DNA of 64,000 nt from Latrodectus hesperus (taxonomy: Eukaryota; Arthropoda; Arachnida; Araneae; Theridiidae): positions 1,349,001-1,413,000 of the forward strand of contig JAJQOW010000023.1 in assembly GCA_037975125.1 (NCBI GenBank), in the 5' to 3' direction. A program made the position numbers and the translations under genes. Numbering within the stretch: the first letter of the stretch is position 1; the number at the start of each line of letters is the position of its first letter. The notes below the pieces were generated by a model, which saw only the letters and a program-made list of their open reading frames with translations, did not search any database and was not told the DNA's origin. Positions 1 through 11,705 of this stretch are shown one piece after another.

Positions 1-798
1 TTTTCTAAATATCCCAGTCGTCTTCTTAATATAAACTAATTAAAAAAACGTAAGATATGAGTTATTTAAGTTCAACTTCATAAAATATTATAATGAAATA
101 TAATTGAATATTCATAAGAGAAAGTTATAGATTCCAAATTGAATATAGAATTTCTAATAAAGTGTTAAAAAATGTCTGATGATATTTAATACTAGAAATG
201 CTAATCTTTATATAATTTTCAATTTATAACCTAAATGCAAAAGAAATTAATAAATGTGTGTCTAAAAAGCTGCTTCTTGTGACATGGAATTATCGCTGAT
301 ATAGTTTACTGAATACCATCAGAAAACAATTTTGACATGAAATTACATCTCTAAATTATAAAGGTATTAAAATATTGCAAAAAAATTATTAATCATTTAT
401 TTTTTCCAGTATGTAATGAATATATCTAGTAAAAAAATAACTGTGTTTGTAAGAGAATGCAAAACTATATATATAAATAGTACAATAAAATTTTTATATA
501 TCATTTTTCACAATGAAAACGTTTGTAATTAAAAGAATATGAATCTTACACAGAAAAATACTTTACAAAATGCAGTAATTATCTGTAAAATTTAACACCT
601 AATGGACAATGTATGAATAAAGTTGACAGCTTTTTCTATAGATGCAGTGCAAATCGTTCTAGAATAAAAACATCCTAATCCAAATTTTATCCAATGCTAT
701 CTAGAAATATTTTAAGTGAGAATATCTTAGATTGTGTGGCATTTATTGAATGTGACAAATAGTTTTGAAAGGTAGAGGTTTAAGAAAATTTTCAATTT
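1..798. repeat. 3' flank of the first ZNF locus, shared with other copies
   Basis: No gene is visible here. From about 220 the sequence matches, with substitutions, the blocks at about 2540, 31350, 42500 and 44890 (shared phrases such as aaatgcaaaagaaattaata and gacatggaattatcgctgat). It is therefore the ancient downstream flank of a ZNF unit. The flanks at about 4140-4790 and 58800-59288 are more diverged relatives that sit in the same place relative to their ZNF. Confidence 0.6.
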
Positions 799-1487
799 TT
801 AAAGCTTATATATATTTAAGTCTTTTATAAAATTGAAATTTCTGATTTTTCTTAAATTACTTCTGATCAGTATTTTATTTCCCAAATGTTCTTTGCTGTG
901 AGTTATTTGATGTTTCTTGACGTAGCTATGGCTAGAGAAAGATCGGTTACAGACGTCACATTGACATGGTTTTTCTTTTGTGTGAGTTCTCAAGTGTCTC
1001 ATCAGACTTCCGCTTTGAATAAAATCCTTATTGCAAATATCACAATGAAATGGTTTTTCACCTCTATGCATCTTCAGGTGATGATAGAGGTCTCCTTTTC
1101 GACTGAACTCCCTATTGCAAATGTTACATAAAAATGGCTTCTCGCCCGTGTGCGTCCGACGGTGCACCTTTACTGATGACATTTGAGAAAAGGCGCGATT
1201 GCAAATTTCACATTCATATGGTTTTTCATTTTCATGAAGTTGCTGATGTTTTTTCAGATTTTCTCTCCCACTGAAGCTCTATAGCAAATTTCACAATGAA
1301 ATGGTTTTTCCTTAGTATGAGTCAGCCGATGTCTCTGAAGATTATAATTTCTAGGTAAAACGCGATTACAAATTTCACACTGAAATGATTTTTCACTTGA
1401 ATAAGTTTTCAGATTTGCTTTGAAGTTACTCTGGTTATAGAAAGAACTATCACTAATTTCACAAGGAAACAAATTTTTATCAGTCAT
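799..1487 (-). pseudogene. C2H2 zinc-finger gene broken by one frameshift
   Basis: The reading frame opens at ATG 1487 (MTDKNLFPCEIS) and runs through two recognisable fingers. It stops at 1254 because one T is missing near 1277: this copy reads gagcttcagtg where the paralog at 4792-5727 reads gagctttcagtc. In the next frame the fingers continue to 799 (CNICNREFSRKGDLYHH, CDICNKDFIQSGSLMRH, CDVCNRSFSSHSYVKKH). Finger 1 is degenerate independently of the frameshift: its second Cys is Ser, and both His are replaced (KANLKTY). Known C2H2 proteins bind DNA in the nucleus, but this copy probably encodes nothing functional. It has a single QSGxLKR finger and the usual HTKEKP and HTGEKP linkers. Confidence 0.85.
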
Positions 1488-1987
1488 CTTTTCAATAATA
1501 TGGAGATATTGCTTTGTGAGGTAAAATCAATATATGACGCTTAAAAAAATATTGTGAGATTAGAGGCGAAAATCTTTAACGTAAAATTTTCTTTACTTTG
1601 AGCGTTGCTTAAATATTTTGTTTGATAATCAAAAAATACTTTATTTTATAGTTTAACTTAGCTAGCGTTTCTATGACGTACTTTGAGTTTATTTGGAGAA
1701 TACTCAAAGTTATATTAGATTAGAAGATTTTTATTTATAATATAATTCCTTTATTTTTCATTGCTTAAATGCAACCGATCATGCATCGACATTAGTGTAT
1801 TTATAAATACATCATTAGAATTTTGAAATTAAAACCCAACAAATTTGTATAAATAATAAGGCAAATTTATGATTTAAAAATACTTTAATCTGAACAGTTT
1901 CGAATGCCGTATAAAATGTCAAACGATTATTTCTTTTAGTTACTACTTCATCTAAAGATTTCAGTTTCCAATATGTTTATATATGCT
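1488..1987. repeat. 5' flank of the first ZNF, nearly repeated at 43831-44330
   Basis: This block upstream of the ZNF start matches 43831-44330 almost base for base. The same join to the sequence atatgctactgaag follows at about 1988 and about 44330. It carries the conserved TATA-like site described separately. Confidence 0.7.
1643..1651 (-). promoter_or_regulatory. TATA-like site upstream of the first ZNF
   Basis: On the minus strand the sequence reads ctataaaat about 160 bases before ATG 1487. The same motif stands at the same distance upstream of the ZNF copies at 5742, 34404, 43830 and 47651. The promoter role is inferred from position and conservation only. Confidence 0.35.
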
Positions 1988-3720
1988 ACTGAAGTTTTTA
2001 ATTCTAATGAGAGCACTACACGAAACTAGGTTTAACACCAACAAAACACTGAAATTTAAAATTAACATTTATTATTTTCATAAGTAATTTTTTATTTATA
2101 TTAAAGCGTATAACACTACTGAGTTTTTCTACTAAAACTGAAATAATAAACAAATGATCACTTTTTAAGTGGTTACAAAATATGAGAAATTAAAAATTTC
2201 TGGAGATGAAAATAAGTAGAAAAAGCTACTGTTACATTCATACTCATATTATTAAATCTGCAGAAAATTAGAATTTGAACATTTATATCTCTTTTTTAGA
2301 GATTAAATGGCCTAAAAAATTTCTTTCGCATCGATTCTTCAATAAATATTTTTGTTGTGCTTTATCATAAAAGAGACAAATATTTCGTTCCTAACATAAA
2401 ATTATTTGTCAGAGTTTATCAGTTTTTTTCGATTTATTGGTATCATTCAGTGAAGAGTTTATTTCAAAAAAGTTATTTCAGCTCAAAACTTTCAGAGCTA
2501 TTTGAATATTAATTAATGTAAACTGAAGTGTCGAACAATGTCTTACTTAATTTTCAATTTACATCCTAAATGCAAAAGAAATTAATAAATGTGTGTCTGA
2601 GAAGCTGCTTCTTGTGACATGGAATTATCGCTGATAAAGTTTACTGAATACCATCAGAAAGTATTTTTGACATGAAATTACATCTCTATATTATAAAAGA
2701 AATAAATACTGCAAAGAAATAATTAATCATTTATTTTTTCCAGTATGTAATGAATATATCTAGCAAAAAATAACTGTTTGTAAGAGAATGCAAAACTAAA
2801 TAGTACAATAAAATTTTTATATTTCATTTTTCACAATGAAAATGTTTGTAATTAGAAGACTATGAATCTTACACAGAAAAGTACTTTACAAAATGCAGCA
2901 ATTATCTTTAAAATTTACAATTATAGCACCTAATAGATAACGTAAGAATAAAGTTGAAAGCTTTTTCTATAGATGCGGTGCAAATCGTTCAAGAATAGAA
3001 ACATCCTAATTCACATTTTATCCAATGCTGTCTAAAAATATGTTGAGTGATTATTTAACCTATCGGCAATGAAAATTTTAAGAATAAATCTTATTATATC
3101 AAAAAAAATCTAAAATCAAAATTATTTGTTATGTCTCTATTTTAGAAATACTTTTATAATTAATCCATTTCATGAAATTTAGCTTGGTGTTTTGTAAATC
3201 ATTTTGCAAAGCAATTCCCAATCTGGGACACAGGAAATCGATTTCTCTTAAAGATTTTCGTGTTCAATTTTAAAAATTTAAAATATTTTTTTAAAAAAAG
3301 TATTTCTTAATAAATGTAAAAAATAAATGATATAAGTGAATAAAATGCCTAACATTACTCGGTAAAAAACTCTAAGCTGCTAACTGACATCATTTGATTT
3401 TTTTTGCATGATATGCAATAAAAAGTTTTGTTTCTCATGTGGGAGCATTTCATAATATTTTACATTAACATAATTATATTCATGTAAGTTATTTAATAGT
3501 TTTAATAATGAAATGAAACTAGAAGTAATTTAAAGTCAAAATTAAGAAATAAATAAGAAAATGGATTACTTTCTATTTCATGTGTAAATTATGAAAAATC
3601 AAAATTAAAAGTTCTGGAGATGCATAGGAGAAGAAAGCTTATGATTAAGAAAGTCATGAATTTAAAACTATACTTTTTTGTTAACTAATGGGGTTATATT
3701 AAAAATTAGTTCGTTCATAA

Positions 3721-3780
3721 ATAAGTTTAAGCAATTTGATTTTTTGGTAAATAAATTCAAGCAATTTGATTTTTTGGTAA
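3721..3780 (+). repeat. 30-bp local tandem duplication
   Basis: Two 30-base units (ataagtttaagcaatttgat... and ataaattcaagcaatttgat...) lie side by side here. The partner segment near 32510 has only one unit, so the change arose after the large duplication or was lost in the partner. Confidence 0.8.
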
Positions 3781-4791
3781 ATAAGTTCGATGCATAATTT
3801 TAAAAATAACAGAAATATTTTTATTTCTATGGCAAAAAATATTTTGCTAAGGAATTCTATACTTATCAGTTTTTTTCAATTTATTAACATCGTCCATAAA
3901 AAGTTCATTTCAAAAATTTATATAATAAAATAATATAAACTTTAAAATGATTCGTAAAGTGAAAGCTAAAAATAGTTAGCTAAAGTTTTGTTTTAAATTC
4001 TATCCATTATATACATTAAAATACTGTGTAATATTTATAAGACAGGATTTCATATGATAGATCGAAGCACAATGCTTCTGTACTATATATTCAAAAGTAG
4101 GATTGATAATCATTCTATTTTCAAATATAATATATATCATGATAAAATTATTAATAAATGCTTGTCTAAAAGGTCCTTCTTTAGATAAGTAACTACATTT
4201 ATACATTTTTTTCTAAGCATCATCCGAAAATACCTTTCAACACGCACATACTAACGAAGAATTTGCAACTCTTATTTATTGAAAAATACTACTATGTTAT
4301 TATTTTCCGCCTATATATGTTCTTACATCTTGAATCAATACATCTAGTGAGAAAATCACTTGGAATATGCTTAACTTAAAATTTCTGAATCAGTTTTAGC
4401 AATTAAAATATAATTAAAAGAATAATGATATTCACACTGCAAAATACTTTAGAAAGTACAGAAATGACCTAGAAACTTTACTTTACCAAATCTAAAATCC
4501 TATGCATCAATAAAAATTTAAAGCTTCTTCAAGATGCAGCACGAATCTTCACACGCCTTAAAAGCATGAATCTGTACATTTTGTGTCTGATTAGTTCTCT
4601 ACAAATACCTTCATTGATTATATTTAGGATTGTTTGAGACTATTTGAATGTAACACATTGCTAGAAAGATGTATGCTTTAGATACACGTTTAATTTCTTA
4701 ATGCTTATATATATGCATTTACGCCTCTTATCAATGTGAAATCGCTTATGTTTCTTATACAAATACTGTTAAAAATAGGTTTATGCAGTAA

Positions 4792-5727
4792 TTAAAAGGA
4801 AAGGGGCTTTGCGCAGTGATATTTTCTATGTTTCTTGAGCTTATGTGGATCAGAGAAAGCTCTGTTACAAACGTCACACTGAAATGGTTTTTCTTTTGCG
4901 TGAGTTCTCAAGTGTCTCTTCAGATGTCCGCTTTGAATAAAATCCTTATTGCAAATGTCACACTGAAATGGTTTTTCTTTTGTGTGAGTCCTCAAGTGTC
5001 TCTTCAGATGTCCGCTTTGAATAAAATCCTTATTGCAAATGTCACACTGAAATGGTTTTTCTTTTGTGTGAGTTCTCAAGTGTCTCTTCAGATGTCCGCT
5101 TTGAATAAAATCCTTATTGCAAATATCACAATGAAATGGTTTTTCACCTCTATGCATCTTCAGGTGAAAAGCGAGGCTTCCTCTATTCTTGAAAGCCCTA
5201 TTGCAAATGTCACATTGAAATGGCTTCTCTCCCGTGTGCGTCCGCCGGTGATCTTTTAGTGATGAATCGTGAGTAAATGCGCGATTGCAAATTTCACATA
5301 GATATTGTTTTTCATTTTCATGAACTCTCAGATGGATTTTTAGGTTCGTTCGTCGACTGAAAACACTGTTGCAAATTTCACACTGGAATAGTTTTTCATT
5401 TTCATGTAATTGCTGATGTGTTTTCAGAGTTTCTCTCCGACTGAAAGCTCTATAGCATATTTCACAATGAAAAGGTTTTTCCTTAGTATGAGTCAGCCGA
5501 TGTCTCTGAAGATTATAATTTGTAGCAAAATCGAAATTACAAATTTCGCACTGAAAAGGCTTTTCTTTAGTGTGCGTCAAATGATGTGTTTTGAGATTTG
5601 AATGCGAAGCAAGACCGCGATTGCAAATTTCGCACTGAAATGGTCTTTCAGATGAATGAGTTTTAAGATGCATTTTGAAGTTACTCTGATTATAGAAAGA
5701 CCTTTTGCAAGTTTCAAATAGAAACAA
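4792..5727 (-). CDS. C2H2 zinc-finger protein, 11 fingers, ancestral start codon lost
   Basis: A continuous frame encodes eleven tandem fingers of 28 residues. Ten have intact C-x2-C-x12-H-x3-H. Finger 1 lacks its first Cys (LFETC where the paralog at 46347-47651 has FPCEIC). Fingers 8-10 are almost identical (helix QSGHLKR), and the last is CNRAFSDPHKLKKHRKYH followed by a short tail. The linkers are HTKEKP, HENEK and HTGEKP, as expected for a multi-finger DNA-binding nuclear protein. The frame begins with TTG at 5727. The ATG used in the paralogs is ATA here (5740-5742), with a stop just upstream, so the first possible start is the in-frame ATG at 5673, inside finger 1. No effector domain is visible. 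The base target is unknown. It may be expressed or an early pseudogene. Confidence 0.75.
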   Translation of the reverse strand: MFLFETCKRSFYNQSNFKMHLKTHSSERPFQCEICNRGLASHSNLKTHHLTHTKEKPFQCEICNFDFATNYNLQRHRLTHTKEKPFHCEICYRAFSRRETLKTHQQLHENEKLFQCEICNSVFSRRTNLKIHLRVHENEKQYLCEICNRAFTHDSSLKDHRRTHTGEKPFQCDICNRAFKNRGSLAFHLKMHRGEKPFHCDICNKDFIQSGHLKRHLRTHTKEKPFQCDICNKDFIQSGHLKRHLRTHTKEKPFQCDICNKDFIQSGHLKRHLRTHAKEKPFQCDVCNRAFSDPHKLKKHRKYHCAKPLSF

Positions 5728-5742
5728 ACTTTTATCAGTTAT

Positions 5743-7601
5743 TTATTTTTTTAATAATATGGAAATATTTCTTGATGAAGAATAAAACACTATATGATGC
5801 TTAAAACAAAATATTGTAAGATTTGAGGTGAAAATCGTTAACGTAAAATCTTCCTTACTTTGAGCGTTGCTAAAATATTTTGTTTGATAATCACAAAATA
5901 CACTATTTTATAGTTCAACGTATCTAGATATTTCAATAACGCAAGTTGAGTTTAGTTGAAAAATACTCAAATTTACATTAGATTAGAAAATTTTTATTTA
6001 TATTTTTCATTTTCTTTATTTGAAATTGCTTAAATGCAGCCGATCAGACATCGACATTAGTGTATTTATTAAAACGTCATTAGAATTTTAAAATTAAACA
6101 GTACAATGGTCAACAAAGATGTTCAGATGTTAAGGCAAGATTATTATTTATAAATACTTTTATCAGAGCAGTTTCGAATGGAGTAAGCAAATGTCAAACG
6201 ATTAATTTTTTTAGAAACTACTTCATCTAAATATTTCTGTTTCCACTTGGTTTAAATATACCAGCTTCATATTGTTTCAATTTAAGTTGCTTTAAGGGAC
6301 AGATTTGATTTAGAAAATATAACTGATTCTTTACAAAGATATTGTTGATTCAAAGGCTCAGAGTAATATTTAAATCTGAAATCCTTGCAAAATGTTGGTG
6401 ATAAAGGGTAACAATGTTTCTGGTTAAATATGCTGTATTTTACTAAAGTATGGTATTAATATTCCAAATATAATATTTTCTAATCGAAGTTTTTCAGTTT
6501 ACACAGATATTTATCTGTAAGTGGCAAATATGTATATTAATTACTTGTGAAGGGTAAAGTTTAGACTCAAATATTAAATAAATGAACTGGAAAAAAATGA
6601 AAAAGAAAGTAAATACATAATATTTCAATATAGTAAGTAATAAAGAAAACCCTCCATAAAGCTTTTGTGATTATTTTATTATAGGTTTGATATCGAACCG
6701 TATGTTAACGGTACGTGATCAAAGGCATTTATAATAAATTCATAAATGAGTAGGGTTGTATTAAAATTGAAGTTTATTCATTAATAATCCCCATAGGTAG
6801 TACAAATAGTTACATGTTTACAGGCAAAAAAGCTATTTACTTCATGCAATCGAAAGTAAATATTAGCAATTATATTTTATGGATTTTCTTATATCTTCTT
6901 TATATTCCAAATATAATAGACTTTAATTAATAATTTGTAATCTTTGATAAAGAGATGATATTGATTTTATTCCAAATATAAATCACTATTGTATAGTTAC
7001 AAAATATTTTTACTTTATAACTGTTATTAAATAGAAAGGAAAATTTCATTGTTCATTCAGACTACTATTGTTAATCTTTTCACTATTGTACTGAACACTA
7101 TAGTGGCTGGTAAGGATTCCTATGGCAATTGAATTGTAAACTTTGCTGTCTTCTGTATTTGTCATGAAACATCTTTCTTAAACTTTGTAACAAATAGTAC
7201 AATTCTAACTTAAAAAAATTATATCGAATTTTTAAGAGATATTGATTTTATATATTCTGTAGTCAAGTACATATATTTTAATAAAGTTATTCCTTTTAAT
7301 TCCACACTAAATATTAAATTACTCTCATTAAGGACATTTAGCAAAGCAGCATATGACTGAATTAATAATTTCACTTTAAAATAAAAAATGCAATGGAAGA
7401 TATATTATCAGTTTTAAATTTATTTAATCTAATTTCATGGAATATATTATCGCAGTCCATAACAAAATGCATATTTGTTGAACATTTTAAATTTTCTTGA
7501 TTTGCAATTGTTGTCGTTTAACACTTCTTTAAATACAGCATTTCTACATTTATTTACCTATTAAAATTATGATAAAAGAAGCTAATTAAATATACTACTG
7601 G
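5743..7601. repeat. Long 5' flank of the ZNF unit, no gene
   Basis: This AT-rich stretch contains no coding signal that I can support. It is shared closely with 34405-36280, less closely with 47652-50090, and the distal part more weakly with 39240-39600, 52270-52600 and 61140-61620. In the 47652-50090 copy it continues where this one is interrupted by a retroelement tail at about 7602. Confidence 0.7.
5903..5913 (-). promoter_or_regulatory. TATA-like site upstream of ZNF 4792-5727
   Basis: On the minus strand the sequence reads ctataaaatag about 165 bases before the former start codon. It is conserved at the equivalent place in four sibling loci. Function is inferred. Confidence 0.4.
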
Positions 7602-8226
7602 CTTCTTCTTCTTCTTAGAGTTGAGTTTGTATGTCATTAGGCACCTCTGCTTTTATCAGTATTTTGTACTATTAACTCCAAACCCAATGTTTCCTAGTTC
7701 CAGTTGCTAGGGTCACCCACTTTATCAATAAATTCCAATAACCCTTTAATGGAGTCTAGGTGTCACTCTTTAGTATGAATGATGCCTAAAGAGGTTAATC
7801 TAGGGAGGGCAAAAGCATCGCATTCATAAATGATATGCTTGGTCATTTCCTCTTGAATATGACATTTCCTGCAGATAGGGTCTTTCTGAAACAGTCCCAT
7901 TTTATGTAGGTGTTTTCTGAAATAGTAGTGACCTGTTATGAAGCCTACGATTAAACGTATTTTCTGCCTAGAACATCTTTGAATTTCAGAGACAATCCTC
8001 GCTGATGATCCACAGGACATACTTTTAGCGTGGGTTTGACCAGGAGTGTTGAGCCAAGCTTTATACATCTTCCGTTTTTCCCATCTAAGAGCATTGGTTT
8101 TTGCGGTCTTCAAATTAATCCCACAAAAAGGTTCTGCACCGATGGGAGCAAAAGACGATCCTTGTTTAGCAAGTTCATCAGCTCTTTCATTACTTTCGAT
8201 ACCTTTGTGCCCTGGCACCCATACAA
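7602..8226 (-). mobile_element. Non-LTR retrotransposon 3' end with RNase H fragment
   Basis: Read on the minus strand, an open frame (7763-8218) covers the C-terminal part of an RNase H domain (GHKGIESNERADELAKQG) and the Cys/His-rich tail typical of jockey/I-group elements (CRKCHIQEEMTKHIIYEC). The element ends at 7602 in a short AAG-repeat tail. The homologous 5' flank at about 50060 continues without it, so this is an insertion. It is truncated at 8226 by the edge of the segmental duplication. The fuller copy is at 36281-38008. It is inactive. Confidence 0.85.
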
Positions 8227-9700
8227 TTATAATTATTAAAAATTTGTAAAATAATAATTATTAAATAAAATAATTATTAAAAAATTGCTTGGTTTTTTAA
8301 GTATTTAATGAATGAATATCATGAATAAATATTTAATGCCTTTAACTTATGAAACCTTTAAAGGAAATGTAAGTAATTTATGGTAGTTTTTTTTTTTTAT
8401 TCAAGTAGCTAACAAAAGTAAGAAGATTATGAAACTTCTCAAGATCTGCTTTCATATATTTTGCAAAGATAAAAATTACAAGTTTTTCTTTTCCAACAAT
8501 AGATTTCTTAGCCGAAGTGTAAAAATACATTCGATAACTTGAATAAATTATTTTAATGGCTTGGATCTGTTACTTTTGTCCTTTTACTTTAGTACAAAAA
8601 AGTTTGAGAAATTTAATATATAACCTGAAACATATTAACATTTTTTTAGCAAAATGTTATTTATTCAAATACGCTCTTTTAGTTTATATATTAAATAATT
8701 ACAAAAAATGACAATAAATTTACTACGTTTCAAATATATAACTTTCAGATGCTCAGAAAACTGTTACTAATAACTTCAAAATAACTTGCGTGCTTGTTTC
8801 ATTAAGCAAACTTATCCATAACTCCAAAGATAGAATCTTTCAATTCATTTACAAAGTTACTAATAATTACAACATGAATTTCGTGATTGAGAAAACTATG
8901 TTGTGCAAATGAAGCAAATCCACAAGTGATTCAGAAATATCTAACTATATTTAAATATATATCTTTTTTCATTCTATGTTAATCTTTATTATGAAAATCA
9001 TTATGAATATCATCGGTGTATTAAATTATCATTTTAATAATTGTGATGCATGTAAATAACAACGGAAAAGTGCACACCATTTTTATTTTGCCAATCACAT
9101 TACTTGAAAATACAAATCTTGACCAGAAACTAGAATATGTAGATTTTCAAATTATTATTAAACTGTAAATAATTGTTTCACATACTAATGGAGTTATGAC
9201 TACTATATTGCAAGTTAACCATTTTGAAGTTAAAATTTTTTTTATAGAATTTTCTGAAGTAATTTAATGTCTGCAATATGTTTCTGTGTATACATGCAAA
9301 ATATCAATATATGAATGTGTTATGAATTCGGTTCTTAATTGCTGACAGTACTAAAATAAATTTTGTTGTGTGTCATTTCACAATGAATTCGTTGTTAATA
9401 TAACTCAGTCATTTGTTTTACAATGATTTATTTAGGTTTATGCACTAACCAGTGTGTGAATGTATATAAAAAAAATAACATTAATAAAATTTTAATGCTA
9501 ATTACAGTGTACTTTGTATGTTTTCTTTAAACACATGGACATATAATGTATTTTTATTTGATTACAAGCTAAATCAATTTTTTAGTTTTCTAAAACAAGA
9601 CTTAATCTTAAATAACAGGTGAATTCAGCCTCAAAATAGCAATATAAATCAATATTTATTATATAAAAGCTATTAAAATAAATTCTGTGATATTACAAAT
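8227..9700. other. AT-rich stretch with no recognised feature
   Basis: I see only simple AT-rich sequence and a short T tract near 8382. No long open frame, no RNA gene and no clear transposon end is present. Confidence 0.6.
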
Positions 9701-10200
9701 TTTTAAATACATTCCGCTAATGCGGCAAACCTTCTTTAAATTAGAACAGGTGTCCTGAAGTACCTAGGAATCTATATTTTCTTCCTGTTTTCCCTCGCTT
9801 CTCCTTCCAATCTTTCCATTTCTGAACCTCAAACGAGAGATCTCTCCACGAATAATTGAAGTCGTTCTGTTTGCTTCTTCCTTCTCACGGACAGTCAAAA
9901 CCTCCAGATGCTGACCTGCGGGACAACCTTTTGAACAGGTGGTACACTGTGGTAACCAGTGTATCAGAGCATGACTAGCCATGTGTGTAGCTAGGTATCG
10001 GTTAGTACCTAGCTACACTCGTGGTTTGTCTGTTAGGGATCAAGCGAATGGTCATATTTTTGGACTTTGGGTTAAAGGTTATCTCGGTCTCTGGATGTGA
10101 ATTCCAGCGTGTAGGTGTTAGCTAGCATCAAGTTAAGCGGTGAGTCTGAAAATGTCCAGAGCCGTTCGCAACAGGGCTCCGTGGTGTCTGGACTGAAAAA
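9700..10200. other. Unrecognised less AT-rich island
   Basis: Base composition is clearly richer in G and C than the surroundings. A 72-codon minus-strand frame (9764-9982) is rich in Lys, Glu and Arg and contains CTTCSKGC. I match it to no family. The plus side around 10010-10190 looks like transposon untranslated sequence, but I cannot place it. Confidence 0.3.
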
Positions 10201-10489
10201 TTATGACTATATTTATATTTTTTTATCTTTGAAGTTAATCAACGCTTTACATGTTGTTAAGCACTTCTAGCAATTTTCAGGCAGTATTCCCTTTTCTAGT
10301 ATAAAAAATCATCACATCTCATCCCTTGGTAGCATACAAAATATCAAAAATTATGAGCTGGGAATCTTCTTGTTCAAGCTTATTCTAAGTAATCTTTGGT
10401 AAACGTTAATTAAAAAATTTTGACTTCGTTTCCAGTTGAAACATTTTTTATGAAATTTTAAATGAATCTTGTGGTGTTTTTTTTTTTAA

Positions 10490-11480
10490 TCAGATTTCCT
10501 AAATTCAGTAATAGAATATTTGAAGATCATCTTGATTAAGGAGTTTGTGCTGCACGTTGTATAAAAATTTATACGTGATGGTAGACTTATTCCAACTCAA
10601 CATGTTGTCTTAACTTGTCAAATAACAGTATTACCACAAAATCCACAAAAGCAAGTTATTTAAGTTTTGAACTTCGTCCCAACTTTTCTAACCTTATGTG
10701 GATTTTCTTTGATATCTATAAGGCCTATGATTGGTCTGGAGATATGGTATTTAAAAAAAATCTCTGTGGCTTTGGTTTTAGAAAAAAATTACCAGTTTTC
10801 ATGAAATAATTTTTATAGGAAAGACTTTTTAGTGCTCGATATGGAAACACTTATTGTGAAACTTTTTGAAGAAATCTTTTGTGTGACATTTTGTGTGACT
10901 TATTGTGAAACTTTTTGCGGTAAAGAAGCTCTTTAGGGCATTCAGATCTTCAGCTCTTCATTTTAAGCATGTCGTTATTTATTTTAGCTGTTAATCCTAT
11001 TTTATCAGTAATCTCACAAACTGTGCAAAAGAATCTCTAACTATTTATAAATTTCATTTTATGCCAGAATATCGTTAAGAGAGAACTCGAGACTGCTATT
11101 ACCAAAATTTTCAAGAGGTCAAACACAAGTGTATTTACCATTTTTGCACAAAATCAATGGATATACACTTCAGCATTCGACCTATTCATCTTCACCCAGA
11201 ATTGGTTCGGAATGATACTCCTATCATTTTTCAAGATGAAAATAAAATCTCAGTATAATATTTGATTAACGTTTGACTTACCTTCCTCACATTGTCAATC
11301 TGCGGTAAAGATGTCATCAATCTTTAAACATTTTGAAAATTCTATCCAATACATCATAGGGAGCAGAATGCTCATCTTTGTTTCATGTCTGACGAAGCAT
11401 GGCCGGATCTATATCATCTTGTGGAAGTGTGTTATATGGTTCTGCTCGAACCTGTTATTTGAGATTCCTTAATTACATAT
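10490..11480 (+). pseudogene. Decayed non-LTR reverse transcriptase
   Basis: Pieces of a jockey-like RT can be read across several frames. IFFDIYKAYDWSGDMVF at about 10690-10750 matches the conserved first catalytic block (F-F-D-x-x-K-A-Y-D). The LPVFMK and FLVLDMETLIV pieces correspond to the next block. At about 11080-11200 there is ETAITKIFK and FSAFDLFIF, and at about 11360-11450 the thumb-region pattern AHLCFMSDEAWPDL. Stops and frameshifts are frequent. The YxDD box is not recognisable. It cannot be active. Confidence 0.6.
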
Positions 11481-11705
11481 ATCATCATTTATAAAGATTG
11501 TGTTTAGGAGCTTCCCGAACATCCTCTATTCCTAGTCCATACGCGGAAACTTTTGAACCATCCCTATCATGCAGAAGATAGGTATTGTGTCTGCCTAATA
11601 GTCGGATAATATTCAATAACAAATATCCACTACGTGAAAATTTTGATTAAATAACACTAACAATTGCTGCTTCAAACCTCGTGTATCATGTATTCCTTAT
11701 ACTGT

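Larger units (their letters stand above)
1988..8226 (+). repeat. Segmental duplication copy A (partner 30770-36904)
   Basis: This 6.2 kb block, including a solo 3' flank, a ZNF gene, its 5' flank and a retroelement end, is repeated in direct orientation about 28.8 kb downstream. Differences by eye are about 1-3 percent plus small indels. The right edge lies inside the non-LTR RNase H region: both copies read ggcacccataca and then diverge. The left edge lies at atatgctactgaag. Inside this copy, 3050-4000 holds no recognisable gene. Confidence 0.85.

Noticed and set aside
4816..5259. Plus-strand open frame opposite the ZNF gene, with similar frames at 886, 5410, 16304, 29114, 33640, 34087 and 59376
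   Set aside because: They are antisense shadows of the finger repeats (phrases like LKWFFFCVSSQVSLQ are the complement of finger linkers). The minus frame carries the Cys2His2 pattern.
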